Assembly (NCBI GenBank): GCA_029718625.1
Contig: CM056379.1
Coordinates: 61,903,626-61,967,625, forward strand
Direction of reading: 5' to 3'
Length of the DNA: 64,000 nt
Source of the DNA: Synaphobranchus kaupii
Taxonomy: Eukaryota > Chordata > Actinopteri > Anguilliformes > Synaphobranchidae
This document shows, one piece after another, positions 10,792 to 22,612 of the stretch. Both the position numbers and the translations under genes were made by a program. How positions within the stretch are numbered: the stretch's first letter is position 1; each line of letters begins with the position of its first letter. The notes under the pieces were generated by a model that saw nothing but the letters and a program-made list of their open reading frames with translations, had not been told where the DNA came from and did not search any database.

Positions 10792-13004
10792 TAAATAAAC
10801 AGTGGTACTCCCAAATTTCGTGGTAATTTCGAACATCTTCGCGGTTAATTTGACAGTTGAACATTTGTGTTTATTTTATTATTATTATCATATGTTATCT
10901 CTATATTATGGCTACCGATTATGGCTTAACTTGCATCTCCGTAAACATTTGGAAAGCGGCAAATGATCCATGTTTATTTTTTTCCAACTGTAACGTTAAA
11001 TGTCGATTGTTACCAAGGAATGCAGAAGATAAAATCTGCTATCAAGGAAACGTGCTGGGTGGAGTGCATTCTAGGTTTCGAAAACTACAAACAGGTCAAG
11101 GTAGCGTTAGCGAAAACCTCAACTAGCTAAAACTTTTCCGAAACGTTTCGAAACTGAAACCCTAGTGTGTACGAGACCATTAACTAACATTAGCTTGATG
11201 ACTGGTACCATAGATTCCATACCAATAAGGTTTTTCCTCTCATACGGTTATTATATCTGAGCAGGGGCTGTTTCACGAAGCAGAATTATTGAGTAGCTTG
11301 ATAACCTGCACTGAGAAAAAACCCCAGAACAGCTCTTTTTCTTCAGTTATTCAACCAGCTGTCATTCGCTAGCTACCATAGCTAGCTATTCAAAACAAAC
11401 GTCGTCACCTTAAATCGGTCACGTTAATCCCATTAATTTATTACATATGAAAATAAATGCCTCAGGTAGTTAAACTACAGGGGTGAATCTAAATGCACAC
11501 TGTCCTAAATATACAGTATATGTTATATCTCAACCGGTAGCCTACTCATAAATTATAACGTTAGCTAAGTAGCTAATGGTGCTAAGTGAAAAAAGCACAA
11601 CGAGGTCTGTGGATGCATCTCACGTTAACGTTACTGGTAGCTGATTAGCATGCCGATAGCTAGCTAGCAATGTTATCGTAGTTACATTCATCGGCAGTTT
11701 GCAAACATTTATTAAGACTGCAATTAAAGAATGACTAACATTACTGTTGTGTTAATACACTATTATTATTGACAATATTCAATTAGCTAGCAAGAGAAAC
11801 TTGCTCCTTCCTTTCATTCAATGAGTCTTCCTCCAGCGGCAGTGCTGCTCTCGGACTGAGCGAAGAAGTCACGTGATAGGGTAGCAAAAACACTATAGTT
11901 ATGTGGAGAGAACCACTAGATAGAGTGCTAGGAGCACCAGTGTAAAAACACGTACACGTGTCTGTAAAAAATAAAAAAATGCCTATATCGGTCGTTCATA
12001 TCGGCCACGTGTCTTGACTACCGATACAGTATGGTCCAGAAACGCTAATATCGGCCCGATATATTTGTCGACTGATATATCGGTCGGGCTCTGTATATCA
12101 ACAGAGTCTGAATTTACGTTACTGCATTTATATAAAGTAGCACAAGCTTTTGCCTGTGAAATTATAAATTATTTAATTTAAAAAAATGATCACCATCACA
12201 CATTGTAGAGCATGCAGTCAAGGCCAGCTTGTGAAAGCTGCCCTGCACAGCTCTTTTCTATGAGATGAGGCGAAGTCCTTTATGCTATTCATAGAAATGA
12301 CAGGATGCAGCGGTGGACGAGGCAGTGCTGAAAGGGACAAAGGCGAGCTGTGAGCTCCACTCGGCCCGAGGGCTCCAACAGAGTAGCAGAGAGTAGACCC
12401 TGAGCCAGTTGTGTCCACCTCGGCACACACAATGCTGGTTTTCACTGTTCCATGATTTCAGCAGCTTTGACTAGGAGGGTTCTGTCTGACATTTGTGTCC
12501 AAAAAACGCTGTATCCTTTTGTGGCTTTTTTCCTATACAGACGGAACACCAAATAATTTTTTTAAACATGTTATTTGAATAGTGGAAATTGTTGGTGAAA
12601 GTTTAGTTGTAACTTGGCAGCTTTTGACATAAATAATTTGGTGTGCAGATAGATTTTTATGGATTGTTTTTTTACAGATTTATAGAGTATGCTTTGCATC
12701 TGTGAGTAACGTGGAATCTTTATATTGAAAGTTTTTGTTGACATTCCCATTTAGTGAATTAAAACCAAAGTAGATGCAACACGAAGCAATGCCATGCTCA
12801 GAATCCCACAGCTTGATATCTCTAAGCTATACTGTCTGTGGATAGAACCCTCCAGACAGACCTGCTGTGCTTCTCTTCTCAGGCTGTTGTGTTTGGACCT
12901 TGGCCCTCCATGCTGCCGCTGGCGCAGTGGCGCTCCTCCTCATGCCCTCTCCTCCTCATGCCCTCTCCTCCTCTCCACCTCACTCCCTCTCTCCTTGCAT
13001 GCAG
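10792..13004. other. Non-coding intron sequence with a probable hAT right end
   Basis: No exon found. Around 11,980-12,093 there is a cluster of 'atatcgg' motifs ending in GATATATCGGTCGGGCTCTG, which looks like the terminus of a fish hAT-type element; I could not find its left end. 11,100-11,800 is rich in 'gctagc/gctaac' motifs without coding sense. 12,937-13,004 is a long pyrimidine tract with a short tandem duplication (ctcctcatgccctct) leading into the psmd3 splice acceptor. Confidence 0.4.
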
Positions 13005-13119
13005 GTGCACAAGCTCCTCATCGTGGTGGAGTTGCTGCTTGGGGAGATCCCCGACAGGCTGCAGTTCCGCCAGCCCTCCCTCAAGAGGTCCCTCATGCCC
13101 TACTTCCTGCTCACCCAGG
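13005..13119 (+). CDS. psmd3: 26S proteasome non-ATPase regulatory subunit 3 (Rpn3), internal exon
   Basis: psmd3 encodes a lid subunit of the 19S regulatory particle of the 26S proteasome; it acts in cytosol and nucleus as a PCI-domain scaffold protein. This exon starts after the acceptor tgcatgcag and reads [20 protein letters not shown] and on to PYFLLTQ, essentially identical to vertebrate PSMD3 in this helical-repeat/PCI-proximal region. It ends at 13,119 with one base of the next codon (phase 1) before GTAAGC. It is the first psmd3 exon I could find in the window; earlier exons must lie upstream of position 1. Together the six exons encode 207 C-terminal residues of a protein of about 530. 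The start methionine is outside the window. Confidence 0.95.
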
Positions 13120-15508
13120 GTAAGCACCCCGCTCGTCTGCTGCCTCTTACCGTCCCCATACGCATTCCTGCCCGCAACTCCAACAGACTTTTGCATACCA
13201 GCCATCATATTTCACCTTTCTCGCTTTCTTTCTCCTTCTTTCCTCTTGAGTTTGGACTCGAGCCCAAAATTCCAGAATTTTGGGCTCGAGTCAGCGCCTG
13301 ACTGTAAAGAAAGTCTAAATTTCTGGTGGACAAAGCCATATTGACAAATTTTTTTAGGATTAGGAGATGGAATGTTTTAAATGTAAGTAGCATCATAGCA
13401 ACTTGCAATTTTGGATAATAATAGTTTGCGAACAAAGTCAGCATTATGGTTGCAATTTTGAATAGGTAGGAACAATAAGCTGTGGATAACCTTTGGGTGT
13501 AAGTAGGGATGGAGCCAATCGATCGGCCCAGATCGGTATCGGCAGATTTCCCTTCCATGTCACTCGATCGGCAGTCCCTGAAAGATACTCTGAACCGATC
13601 TTTAACATGCTCTTTATAATCTTAACTGTATGCCTTGTTTATATAGGCCTCCGTCAATATTGAGAGAGAAAACACAAAAAATAAACAAAACGTTAAATAA
13701 AAAAATCTCTATATTGTCGGGTAAGTGAGGATTAGGTAAAATGTGAATTTCTGAATCCAGAGGTTTCAACAATCAATGCCCGTTAAAATGTTCGGCACTC
13801 TGAATACTGAACACAAGCGATATTGCGTGCTAGAACCCCTCACTTAACCCTTTTGCGTAGAAGGTGACGCCGGTGGAACCTTTTTGCTCAACTGAGACAT
13901 TTGTTGCTACTGCAGCAAAACTATTATTGGAAATCACAAACTCTGTGTTTTAAATTTATTGGTAGACGGTTCGTGACGATTTCTGCCGAATACAGAGTTT
14001 CTAAGTGTCACTATTTCCCCGTAGCAAGTCCATTTAACAAGCAACCCCCACCTAGTCTATACCTACCCATCCATGACATAGTGGACAATAGCATCTATGT
14101 TTGAGTTCATAAATATATTTATTCATCATATAAAATTTGAATAACGTCATAGCAACAAGATAAACCCAACAATAGCCTGATCGTATGCCAGAAAAGCTGT
14201 GAAAAGCCCTGCTCACTCAAATGCAAAATAAACTGTGAAAGTACTGTCTCATTCTACCATGTATTCTACTAGCAATATATGCTACTAAATATGAAATAAA
14301 TATACAATCCTACCATTGGTTTTACACATTGAGATGTTCCTTTCAAAATGCAGTGGTCATTTATTGTCTGGTACAATCAGTTTGAGAAATATACAACACT
14401 TTATACCGCTATTACACCGCTATTATCTGAAACGTCAATGCGTAATACCCACATGCCCTGTAAGCCTGCCTCATTCATTACAGTTCATTCTGGTTTAATT
14501 GTCGGCTTTTTTATCCAATAGAGTACATTATAGCCTTAGCAACGGTATATGCCATGTCTTTTTGGGTGCTTTGAACAATTTACTACAGCCCAGCGTAACG
14601 GCAGTTTTCGTTTTAACGGTCTAGTATTACGCAAGCTCTATAGAAGACGCATTATGGAGGGGAGTTTCCCTTTTCCGATATGTTTTTGCGTCTAAAATGC
14701 CGTTGGTCTCACTGGCTACATATGTACGTGTGTTTCCACTCAAGCACTGTCTTTCCAATATGTTTGATAGCCCTATTGTTATTTTCGCATTTTGAGTGCA
14801 TTTCACATACTGTAGTGCAATCGTTAGATGTATTTTTGATGTAGGCCACCGATGTTTATTGAAGATAAAACATTTGGCAGCATTTTGTAGATGGTGGAAT
14901 ACTATTTTATGTTCATCTTATCGTATATAATATAGGCTATGGCGTATATACTTGTCTCTTAGGGCATGACAAATGCTTATTCCAATTTACTGTGCGCTGA
15001 TATGTGGTAGATTAAGGTAAAAAATTTATTTGGAGTCATTATGAATAGGAAAATTTAAAAAATTTAAAAAACTACAGAAAATCCAACAAGCTAGCTAGTT
15101 AGCTTCTGGATAGCAGTGCTCAAAAGAAAGCTAAATGGATGACATTGTGTCTCAAATTGAGGATCACTCTCCTCCTCCATCCCTCTTTGTTGAGGAGGAG
15201 GAAGCATCATTTCTGTGGGACAACAAGGGCAGGAGGATGAGAACGAAGAGGGAGATGAGGACAGGGAGGGCGAGGATGGTTCCCGGGAGGGAGGGAGATC
15301 ACTAAGAAGTATGGGGGAGGCTTCGCTCCATTGCGGGCTATATGTTTGAGCCACCCCCTGTTGCTGCTGCCGGAGCTGCAGAAAATGCAGTCCACCCCCG
15401 AGAGACTCTTGATGTTTCTGAATGGTATGATAACAGTCGTATGTAATGTCAACATTTGTAATAAATATTTGCCTAGAATCCGGAGTCCTGTTTTGTTTTT
15501 CTATTAAC
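13120..15508. other. psmd3 intron, 5' part, no gene
   Basis: This is the donor side of the 24.8-kb intron. It contains a perfect palindrome (13,256-13,291). A motif at 13,504-13,550, 'gggatggagccaatcgatcgg' in part, resembles the start of a hAT-type element with no matching right end. At 15,091-15,360 there is a purine-rich stretch with open frames on both strands; its translation is low-complexity and unrecognised. Confidence 0.4.
13256..13291. repeat. Perfect 36-bp palindrome
   Basis: Two 17-bp arms (ACTCGAGCCCAAAATTC and its exact reverse complement) are separated by two bases. It could extrude as a hairpin or be a minimal relic of a foldback insertion. It lies 137 bp downstream of the psmd3 exon donor. 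No function can be assigned. Confidence 0.9.
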
Positions 15509-15513
15509 GTTAT

Positions 15514-15929
15514 TGTTACGAGTGCCTGTCTTACCCCTGCTGTGCGGTCTTGTTTTCCCCTCCTCCAGAGGTAATTGACTGATTGGAGTCACCTGGCCCA
15601 CACCTTTAAAAGACTGGCTTGCCCAGCCTTCAGGAGTTGCTGTTCTTTTTGTTCCTGTGCTTCCGAGTGAGACGGTTTTTCTCTCCTTCACGGTCTACGA
15701 CCGAGTTTGTTGGACTGTGGGTTTTCTTTATTTTCTTCATCTACTGACCTATTTCCTTTGCTACACATATTTACATTCACAGACGCATATATACACATAC
15801 ATACCTGCATTCACGCACCCATACGCTCCCTATCCCTTTTCCCCCTGGTAAATAAACATATTTTCTTTATTCGCAACTCAACGTCTCTGTGCCTTTTATG
15901 TTGCGGTCATTCAGGGAGTGGCCGTAACA
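15514..15929 (+). repeat. 5' LTR of the Gmr1-like element
   Basis: 416 bp, begins TGTTACGAGTGCC and ends GGCCGTAACA, so TG...CA termini with a short inverted repeat (TGTTACG/CGTAACA). A TTTAAAAG at about 15,605 could serve as TATA-like box, and AATAAA occurs at about 15,852, placing likely R and U5 after it. Read by eye it has no difference from the 3' LTR at 29,468-29,883. Confidence 0.95.
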
Positions 15930-15934
15930 TAAAA

Positions 15935-15955
15935 TTGGGGGCTCGCGTCCGGGAT
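15935..15955 (+). promoter_or_regulatory. Primer-binding site (tRNA-Pro-like)
   Basis: TTGGGGGCTCGCGTCCGGG lies six bases after the 5' LTR. It resembles the sequence complementary to the 3' end of tRNA-Pro used by many vertebrate retroelements, with a small insertion (CGCG in place of CG). Assignment to proline tRNA is by resemblance only. Confidence 0.6.
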
Positions 15956-18526
15956 CTGGACGTTTTTTCGAGTCATTTTGATGGACCATTTGATCCATTG
16001 TTTTGATAGCCAGTATTATCGTGTTCTAATTGGTTGCAGTGCGCTGCTACTTTCGGAAGCGCTGTTTTTTGAAATTACTTCCTGGTTGCGTTCGCTGTTT
16101 TGCTTAGTGTAACGCCGTATTCAGGTAAGAATTTCTATTTTTGTTTTGACGACAATACTTTATGGTTATCTTTGATTGCTGTGTTTTTGCGCTGTTTGGT
16201 AGTTTTCAGTGCGTGTAAAACAGCTGATCAGAAGCGCTGTTAGTGCTCTGTTAAGAAGCGTTGTTTTTGATTGGACTTCGCTTTATTTTCTCTACTGTTT
16301 ATCCACTATCATTAAAGTAGTATTTTTATCCCTGTCTTTGGGGGATGTTTACAGAGGTTGCTTTATTAAGCGATTTACTGTTTGGCTTCTTGGCTTGAAG
16401 CTGTAGTTTCACGTGTTTAGTACTGTTTTGCCGGTCTTAATTGGCGTTATGGTCGTGAATCGACTGTGTTTTGGTACGTTTTTTGCGTGGTAAACTGCTT
16501 TTGCTACTTTAAGTGTTTTGGTAAGTAGTGAGAATATTTGCTGTGGCCTGAGCAGTGTTTGAGACATTTTCCCTGGTTGTCTGTGATAATTAAAGTTGCA
16601 GCAATACAATTTAGTTGTCTTGTTGAGCTGTTTGGGACACTAGCTATTTTTGTTATTATTGTGAGCCTTGCGCTCCTATTTTTGAGACTTGTTTCTTTTA
16701 AGTCTCAGTTTTGCCTGTCTTAGAACCTGTTTCTGGTCTTCCTGGTGCATTCATTCACCTTTCGAAGGAGCTGAAGACGCAGCATCGAACGGGGTTTGAT
16801 TGTCCCTTGAGGTCCTAGACAGGAATCTACCCTGTGTTCCCTGGGGAGAGTCTCTTTCCTTGACCGGAGGAGCTAAATACGTAGCGCTGGTTAGGGCTGG
16901 ATTACTCTTTCTGTGGGCCTAGGTGGATTGTCTAGGGACGGCAGTACTTTTCCTGGCTGTCAGTAGCCTTATTATTTTTTTTTTTCTCCTCTAAAAACTA
17001 AGTGGGATTGCTCAAATTGATATTTGACTGGTTAAAATGGCATCTAAAACTGAGGACTTTATTTTAGATCCGTCTGAAACCATACTTGATACTTTTACTA
17101 AAGATCAATTGTTGAATATTGCTGAGCATTATGGTATTGAGATTCCCAGTAAAAGGCTAAAGGAGAATGTTAAAACGATTCTCAAAGCTGCCTTAAGTGA
17201 TCTTGGCATTCTGATCATTAAACCTGACCTGTCGCCTCCCGGCACTCCTACCTCCAGTCCTCCGCAAATGAGCGAATCTGAAATCGAACTGAGGCTAAAA
17301 GAATTGGCTTTTAAAGACAAACAACATGATCTCGCGATCTCTCAGTTGAATTTGCGGAGGTTAGAAATTGAATCAGAGGAACGAAAAGTTCTTCAAGAAA
17401 TTGAATTTAAAAAAATGGAGCTTGAAAGCCGAAGTACCTCAAGTCGCTTTGTAGACCCAGCTCGTGCAGAGTTTGAGGTGAGTAGGCATATATGAATGGT
17501 CCCACCGTTCTCTGAAAAGGAGGTAGAGAAATATTTTGCCCATTTCGAGCGTGTTGCCACGTCATTGAAATGGCCCGCCAATGTTTGGACTATTATGTTG
17601 CAGTGTGTTTTAACTGGTAAAGCCAGAGAGGCCTATTCCTCGCTCACTTTGGATGAGAGCTCTGAGTATGAAATTGTGAAAACTGCAATTCTCCGTTCTT
17701 ATGAACTTGTGCCTGAAGCCTACCGTCAAAGGTTCAGAGGCTATAAAAAATCAGACAAACAAACGTATGTAGAATTTGCAAAGGAAAAGGAAACTTTGTT
17801 TGACCGGTGGTGTGTATCACAAAGCGTGACAACCAAAGATCAGCTGCGAAATTTAGTCGTCTTGGAAGAATTTAAGAACTGTCTTCCAGACCCGATTGTC
17901 ACTTACTTGAACGAGCAGAAGGTCACTCAAAGTTTAAAGGCTGCAGTTCTAGCGGACGAATTTATTTTAACTCACAAGACTCTTTTCTTGTCAAAACCCT
18001 CATCCCGTTTTGAGCGCCAATCACGTTTTGAAAGATATGGTGATTCTAATAAGGCTAATAGGCCTGTTTTTGGTTCTGACAGGAAACAATTTTTCTCCCG
18101 TGGTGAAAATCAGGAAACTCTCACTGCAAATAAGTCTGATGGTGAGAGCAATTGTGCTTATTGTAAGGCTTTTGGTCACCGTATCACGGGGTGTCCTAAA
18201 CTAGCAAGGAAAAACTCTAAACCTCACTTGCTAGTTAATATACAATCAAAAACTTTCCCCAGTTCTGGTAATGGTTTATTTCCTCAGGAAAAGGAAACTT
18301 TTGATTATTCACCTTTTCTCCTAACGGGAGTTGTCTCTTTGCCAGGTACACCTGGTGTTACAATTAAAGTACTTCGCGATACCGGCGCCGCTCAGTCGTT
18401 CATACTTGCTGACGTATTGCCCTTGTCCGACAGTACTTCCCTTGGTTCCAGTGTGTTGGTACAAGGAGTGGCGATGAATTATATTGATGTTCCATTGCAC
18501 AAAGTCACACTGGATTCAGAACTAGT

Positions 18527-21220
18527 GGTATTGCAGCGATCTATCAGTCCACCTTAAGCTTAACCCCTAAGTGTGGACATACGTTCTCATCTTTTGAAGT
18601 TCTTTCTATGAACTGTGTACAACATGACTTAGCTAAAATAAGGGGTAACATGCAGTCCTCTCTCCTAGTGTCTGTTTACAGACCACCTGGGCCCTATTCG
18701 GATTTTCTAATAGAATTCGCTGAGTTTTTGTCTTGCCTTGCTATTTCGGCAGACGAGGTTGTGATTGTTGGTGACTTTAACATACATGTGGATAAACCAG
18801 GTGATCCCCTAGGAACAGCCTTTGCCTCTATTATTGACTCTGTTGGGTTCAAACAAAATGTCTGTGGACCCACTCATTACCATAGCCATACCCTAGACTT
18901 AGTGTTATCCTATGGTATCAATGTTATTAATCTTATTATTGCACCCCATAACCCTGTATTATCTGATCATTTCCTTATTACTTTTGAAATCGAGGCAACG
19001 ACCACTTCTATATCAGAGCCAAGACACTATTACAGCCGGTCGTTAAACTCTGACGTCATTCCAAAGTTTATAGATATGCTTCCGGAATCATTCCTTTCAA
19101 ACAAAGGAAATACCACTGAAGTATCGCTGGACGAACTGACTAACCAGTTAAGTTTTACTCTCAGAAGCACCCTTGATATGGTTGCCCCTCTAAAAAGAAA
19201 GTCTTGTCGGAAAAACCGTACTCCCTGGTACAATGACACTACCCGTGCCCTGAAACAGTCCACAAGAAAACTAGAGCGAAAATGGCGGTCAGCTAAACTA
19301 GAAGTATTTCGTCTTGCATGGAAAGATAGCCTCCTCCAGTACAAGCAAGCTCTTGTATCAGCTAGATCTGCCTTTTTCTCTAAATTAATTGAACAAAACA
19401 AATGTAACCCAAAATTCTTGTTTAGCACTGTGGACAACTTGACTAAAAAACCATCATTAGAAATTTCATCCTACCCCAGCGTTTACAGCAGTAATGATTT
19501 CATGAATTATTTCAATCAAAAGATTGAAGCTATTAGAGACCAGATCTCCAAATTGCCTCCTCCTCTAGGCATCACTCCTCCCTTAATCAATGAACAGCCC
19601 AAATCCTGGTTAACACAGGAAGATGTATCAACAGTGGCACTAAACTGTTTTAAGCCAATTGACATGGAGGAGCTGTCTAAACTGGTTATGTCCTCAAAAC
19701 CGACTACCTGCCTACTCGACCCAATCCCTACAAAATTAGTTAAAGAACTTTTCCCCATACTAGGCCAGCATATGTTAAAAATTATTAACACATCCTTAGT
19801 AACAGGATATGTACCAGAGCCACTAAAAATGGCGGTTATTAAGCCATTACTAAAGAAACCAAACCTCGAATCTGACAAACTGGAAAACTATAGACCCATT
19901 TCAAATCTTCCATTTCTATCAAAAATATTAGAGAAAGCTGTTGCTAAGCAACTTGGTGCATACCTTAGCTCAAACCATATCCATGAAATGTTCCAGTCAG
20001 GATTTAGACCCTACCATAGCACTGAAACGGCACTTGTTAAAGTTATTAACGATTTACTATTATCAGCCGACCAAAACTCTGTGTCTGTTCTTGTACTTCT
20101 TGACCTAAGTGCAGCTTTTGATACAATAGATCACAAAATTCTACTAAACAGACTCCAGGGCTGTGTTGGACTAAATGGTCAAGCTCTTGCATGGTTCAGA
20201 TCATACTTATACAATAGGAAGCAGTTTGTTAAAATAAATGAAGTATCATCCAGTTACTCAGTAATGAAATATGGTATTCCACAAGGATCAGTGCTAGGCC
20301 CAGTACTCTTTTCATTATATATGCTACCCCTTGGTGATATTATTCGGGCACATGGGGTAGATTTTCACTGCTATGCGGACGATACGCAGATATACATTTC
20401 CATGAAACCCGGTGAGGCACTACCACTTTCTCGGTTAGAGGCTTGTATTGCAGATATTAAAGCCTGGATGCTTTCCAATTTCCTGCTCCTAAACTCAGAA
20501 AAGACCGAAATGCTGGTTTTAGGTCCAAAAAAACAAAGGGAGAAACTGGGTACATCTACTTTAAATTTCGATGGTTGTTTAATTGTTCCAAACTCAGCTG
20601 TGAAAGACCTAGGTGTTACTATAGACCCAGATCTAACCTTTAGCGCGCACATAAAAAACATATCTAGAGTAGCTTTCTTTCAGTTAAGAAACATAGCTAA
20701 AATAAGGCACTTCCTATCAATAGGGGACGCAGAGAAACTGATCCATGCTTTTGTTACGTCTAGGCTAGATTACTGTAATGCCCTGCTATCTGGCTGCCCT
20801 AAGTCCTCGCTAAATAATCTCCAGCTTGTACAGAATGCAGCCGCTCGCATTTTAACTAGAACTAAGAAATATGAGCATATTACCCCAGTACTAGCATCGC
20901 TTCATTGGCTACCAATTAAGTTTAGGATAGACTTTAAGATTTTGCTTCTGACCTTTAAAGCCTTAAATGGACTTGCGCCAGTGTATATATGTAACCTGCT
21001 CTTACCATATAAGCCAAAAAGATCACTCCGTTCCCAAGACGCAGGCTACCTAGTAGTCCCAAGAATATCTAAAAACTTGACGGGTGGTAGAGCTTTCTCT
21101 TACAGAGCGCCACTACTGTGGAACACCCTACCAAAACTTATAAGGGAATCAGACACTGTCTCAATATTTAAGTCTAGATTAAAAACGCACCTCTATGATC
21201 AGGCTTATAATGAGCTATAG
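18527..21220 (+). CDS. L2-type LINE ORF2 fragment: endonuclease (partial) and reverse transcriptase
   Basis: The frame is open without a stop for about 897 codons from the truncation point, although its own start is missing (first internal ATG 18,608). The endonuclease enters at GGIAAIYQS and continues with [29 protein letters not shown] and LSDHFLI. Reverse transcriptase has [36 protein letters not shown] and the catalytic [12 protein letters not shown]. The C-terminal part ([25 protein letters not shown]) is diagnostic of L2/Maui elements of fish. The unbroken frame means a recent insertion. Lacking the first part of the endonuclease and a promoter, this copy is not expected to move by itself. 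Confidence 0.9.
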   Translation, partial: GIAAIYQSTLSLTPKCGHTFSSFEVLSMNCVQHDLAKIRGNMQSSLLVSVYRPPGPYSDFLIEFAEFLSCLAISADEVVIVGDFNIHVDKPGDPLGTAFASIIDSVGFKQNVCGPTHYHSHTLDLVLSYGINVINLIIAPHNPVLSDHFLITFEIEATTTSISEPRHYYSRSLNSDVIPKFIDMLPESFLSNKGNTTEVSLDELTNQLSFTLRSTLDMVAPLKRKSCRKNRTPWYNDTTRALKQSTRKLERKWRSAKLEVFRLAWKDSLLQYKQALVSARSAFFSKLIEQNKCNPKFLFSTVDNLTKKPSLEISSYPSVYSSNDFMNYFNQKIEAIRDQISKLPPPLGITPPLINEQPKSWLTQEDVSTVALNCFKPIDMEELSKLVMSSKPTTCLLDPIPTKLVKELFPILGQHMLKIINTSLVTGYVPEPLKMAVIKPLLKKPNLESDKLENYRPISNLPFLSKILEKAVAKQLGAYLSSNHIHEMFQSGFRPYHSTETALVKVINDLLLSADQNSVSVLVLLDLSAAFDTIDHKILLNRLQGCVGLNGQALAWFRSYLYNRKQFVKINEVSSSYSVMKYGIPQGSVLGPVLFSLYMLPLGDIIRAHGVDFHCYADDTQIYISMKPGEALPLSRLEACIADIKAWMLSNFLLLNSEKTEMLVLGPKKQREKLGTSTLNFDGCLIVPNSAVKDLGVTIDPDLTFSAHIKNISRVAFFQLRNIAKIRHFLSIGDAEKLIHAFVTSRLDYCNALLSGCPKSSLNNLQLVQNAAARILTRTKKYEHITPVLASLHWLPIKFRIDFKILLLTFKALNGLAPVYICNLLLPYKPKRSLRSQDAGYLVVPRISKNLTGGRAFSYRAPLLWNTLPKLIRESDTVSIFKSRLKTHLYDQAYNEL

Positions 21221-21974
21221 TCTGGAGACAGGACCAGAGAAGCATTTAGCCATAGAGTAATGTGGGGTGGCATCCTTTCCTTACTGTCACCTGTCAACAG
21301 CTGTGACCCCATCTTCCTGGGCTGGCTCTTGATAGGTGGGTAGGACTGTTTTCCCTCTCATGACTGCATGGTTCCTCAAACTCTGTCTTCATAGCTATGC
21401 AGCCATAGATTACTCCTGGCGGGGGCACCTGTCCAACCCTCCCACCCCTTCCCCACCCCCCACCCCTCCAGTTGGTGCTCCTGCTGCTCTATTACACTTC
21501 CCCTAACTGTTTTCTCTCTCTCTTTTTTTCACATTCTGCCGGCGGGGCTTATGCCCCGCATCTCGAGAGCTGCTGTCCGGCTTCCTGTCCGTTGCCGCTT
21601 GCCCCTCCCTCCTTACCACCGCTGCCAGCTGCTCCCGCCGCCATCGGCGCCCGGTTCCCCACCGTCACTGCCGCCACATCTGGACTGTCATCTAGCTGCT
21701 GCAAATTGTATTATCATGGACATTGGCTGTTTTGACCATGTTGGTCCTTAAGCCCTAGACCCTGAGCCGACCAGAGGAGGATGGGTTCCCCCATTGAGTC
21801 TGGTTCCTTCCAAGGTTTCTTCCTAGTTACACCAGGGAGTTTTTCCTTGCCACTGTTGCCTTTGGCTTGCTCTTGTGGGGAGTTTAGGCTGGGTTTTGCT
21901 GTTTTGCTGTGAAGTGCATTGTGACAACTTGTTGTGAAATGCGCTATATATATAAATATTGATTGATTGATTGA
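18527..21974 (+). mobile_element. L2-type LINE inserted in the LTR element, 5'-truncated
   Basis: It interrupts the protease region of the LTR element in the same orientation. The left junction follows ACTAGT at 18,521-18,526; the right end is a short tandem array of ATTG units (about 21,957-21,974) typical of L2 3' ends, followed by TAGT (21,975-21,978) and the resumed host frame. The TAGT on both sides is a likely 4-bp target duplication. About 0.75 kb of 3' UTR follow the ORF. Confidence 0.9.
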
Positions 21975-22612
21975 TAGTCACTGGTGATGTTGTGGTCGGG
22001 GTACGTCCCAGTCTTCCTATTGAAGGCGTGTCTTTCATTCTGGGGAACGATTTAGCTGGTGGTAAGGTTTTCCCTAACCCGGAGGTTACCTCCAACCCTG
22101 TCAAATTCATGTCCTCTGACACACTGGGACAAACCTACCCTGATGTATTTCCCACATGCGCCGTTACGCGCGCGTTGGCTAAAAAGTTTGAATCCGACGA
22201 TGAGGATATTGTCAATTTAAGTGACACATTTTTGTGCAGGTCCGATTTAAAAACCACTTCACTTAATGTGAATGATTTTAAATCTTGTGTTGATGCGTTT
22301 TTACCCCGCGAACAGCTGATTGCAGAGCAACATAAAGATTTCTCCTCTCTTTTTGATCAGGCTGTTGATGAAAAGGAAATTTGTGAATTGTCAGCAGGTT
22401 ATTTCATGCAGGCCGGGGTTTTGATGCGCAAATGGAGTCCTATTACTGCCTCCCCCCAAGAGGATTGGAAGGTTACCCATCAAATTGTTGTGCCTTTCAA
22501 ATTTCAAAGTGAAATATTGACTTTGGCACATGACAGTCCCTTTGCTGGTCATTTGGGCATTACTAAAACATACGACCGGATTTTAAGGCATTTTTTTTGG
22601 CCTGGTTTAAAA

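Noticed and set aside
12794..13344. Overlapping open frames of up to 168 codons around the psmd3 exon
   Set aside because: They are other-frame or intron-extended readings of the exon at 13,005-13,119 and the pyrimidine tract before it; only the spliced frame matches a known protein.
15091..15360. Coding exon or hAT transposase piece in a purine-rich segment
   Set aside because: Translations on both strands are low-complexity and without motifs; no ends or splice sites support a gene.
17493..17495. Programmed stop readthrough in gag, as in gammaretroviruses
   Set aside because: The TGA lies before the capsid region, not at the gag-pol border, and the adjacent codons suggest a mutated arginine; a simple nonsense mutation is more likely.
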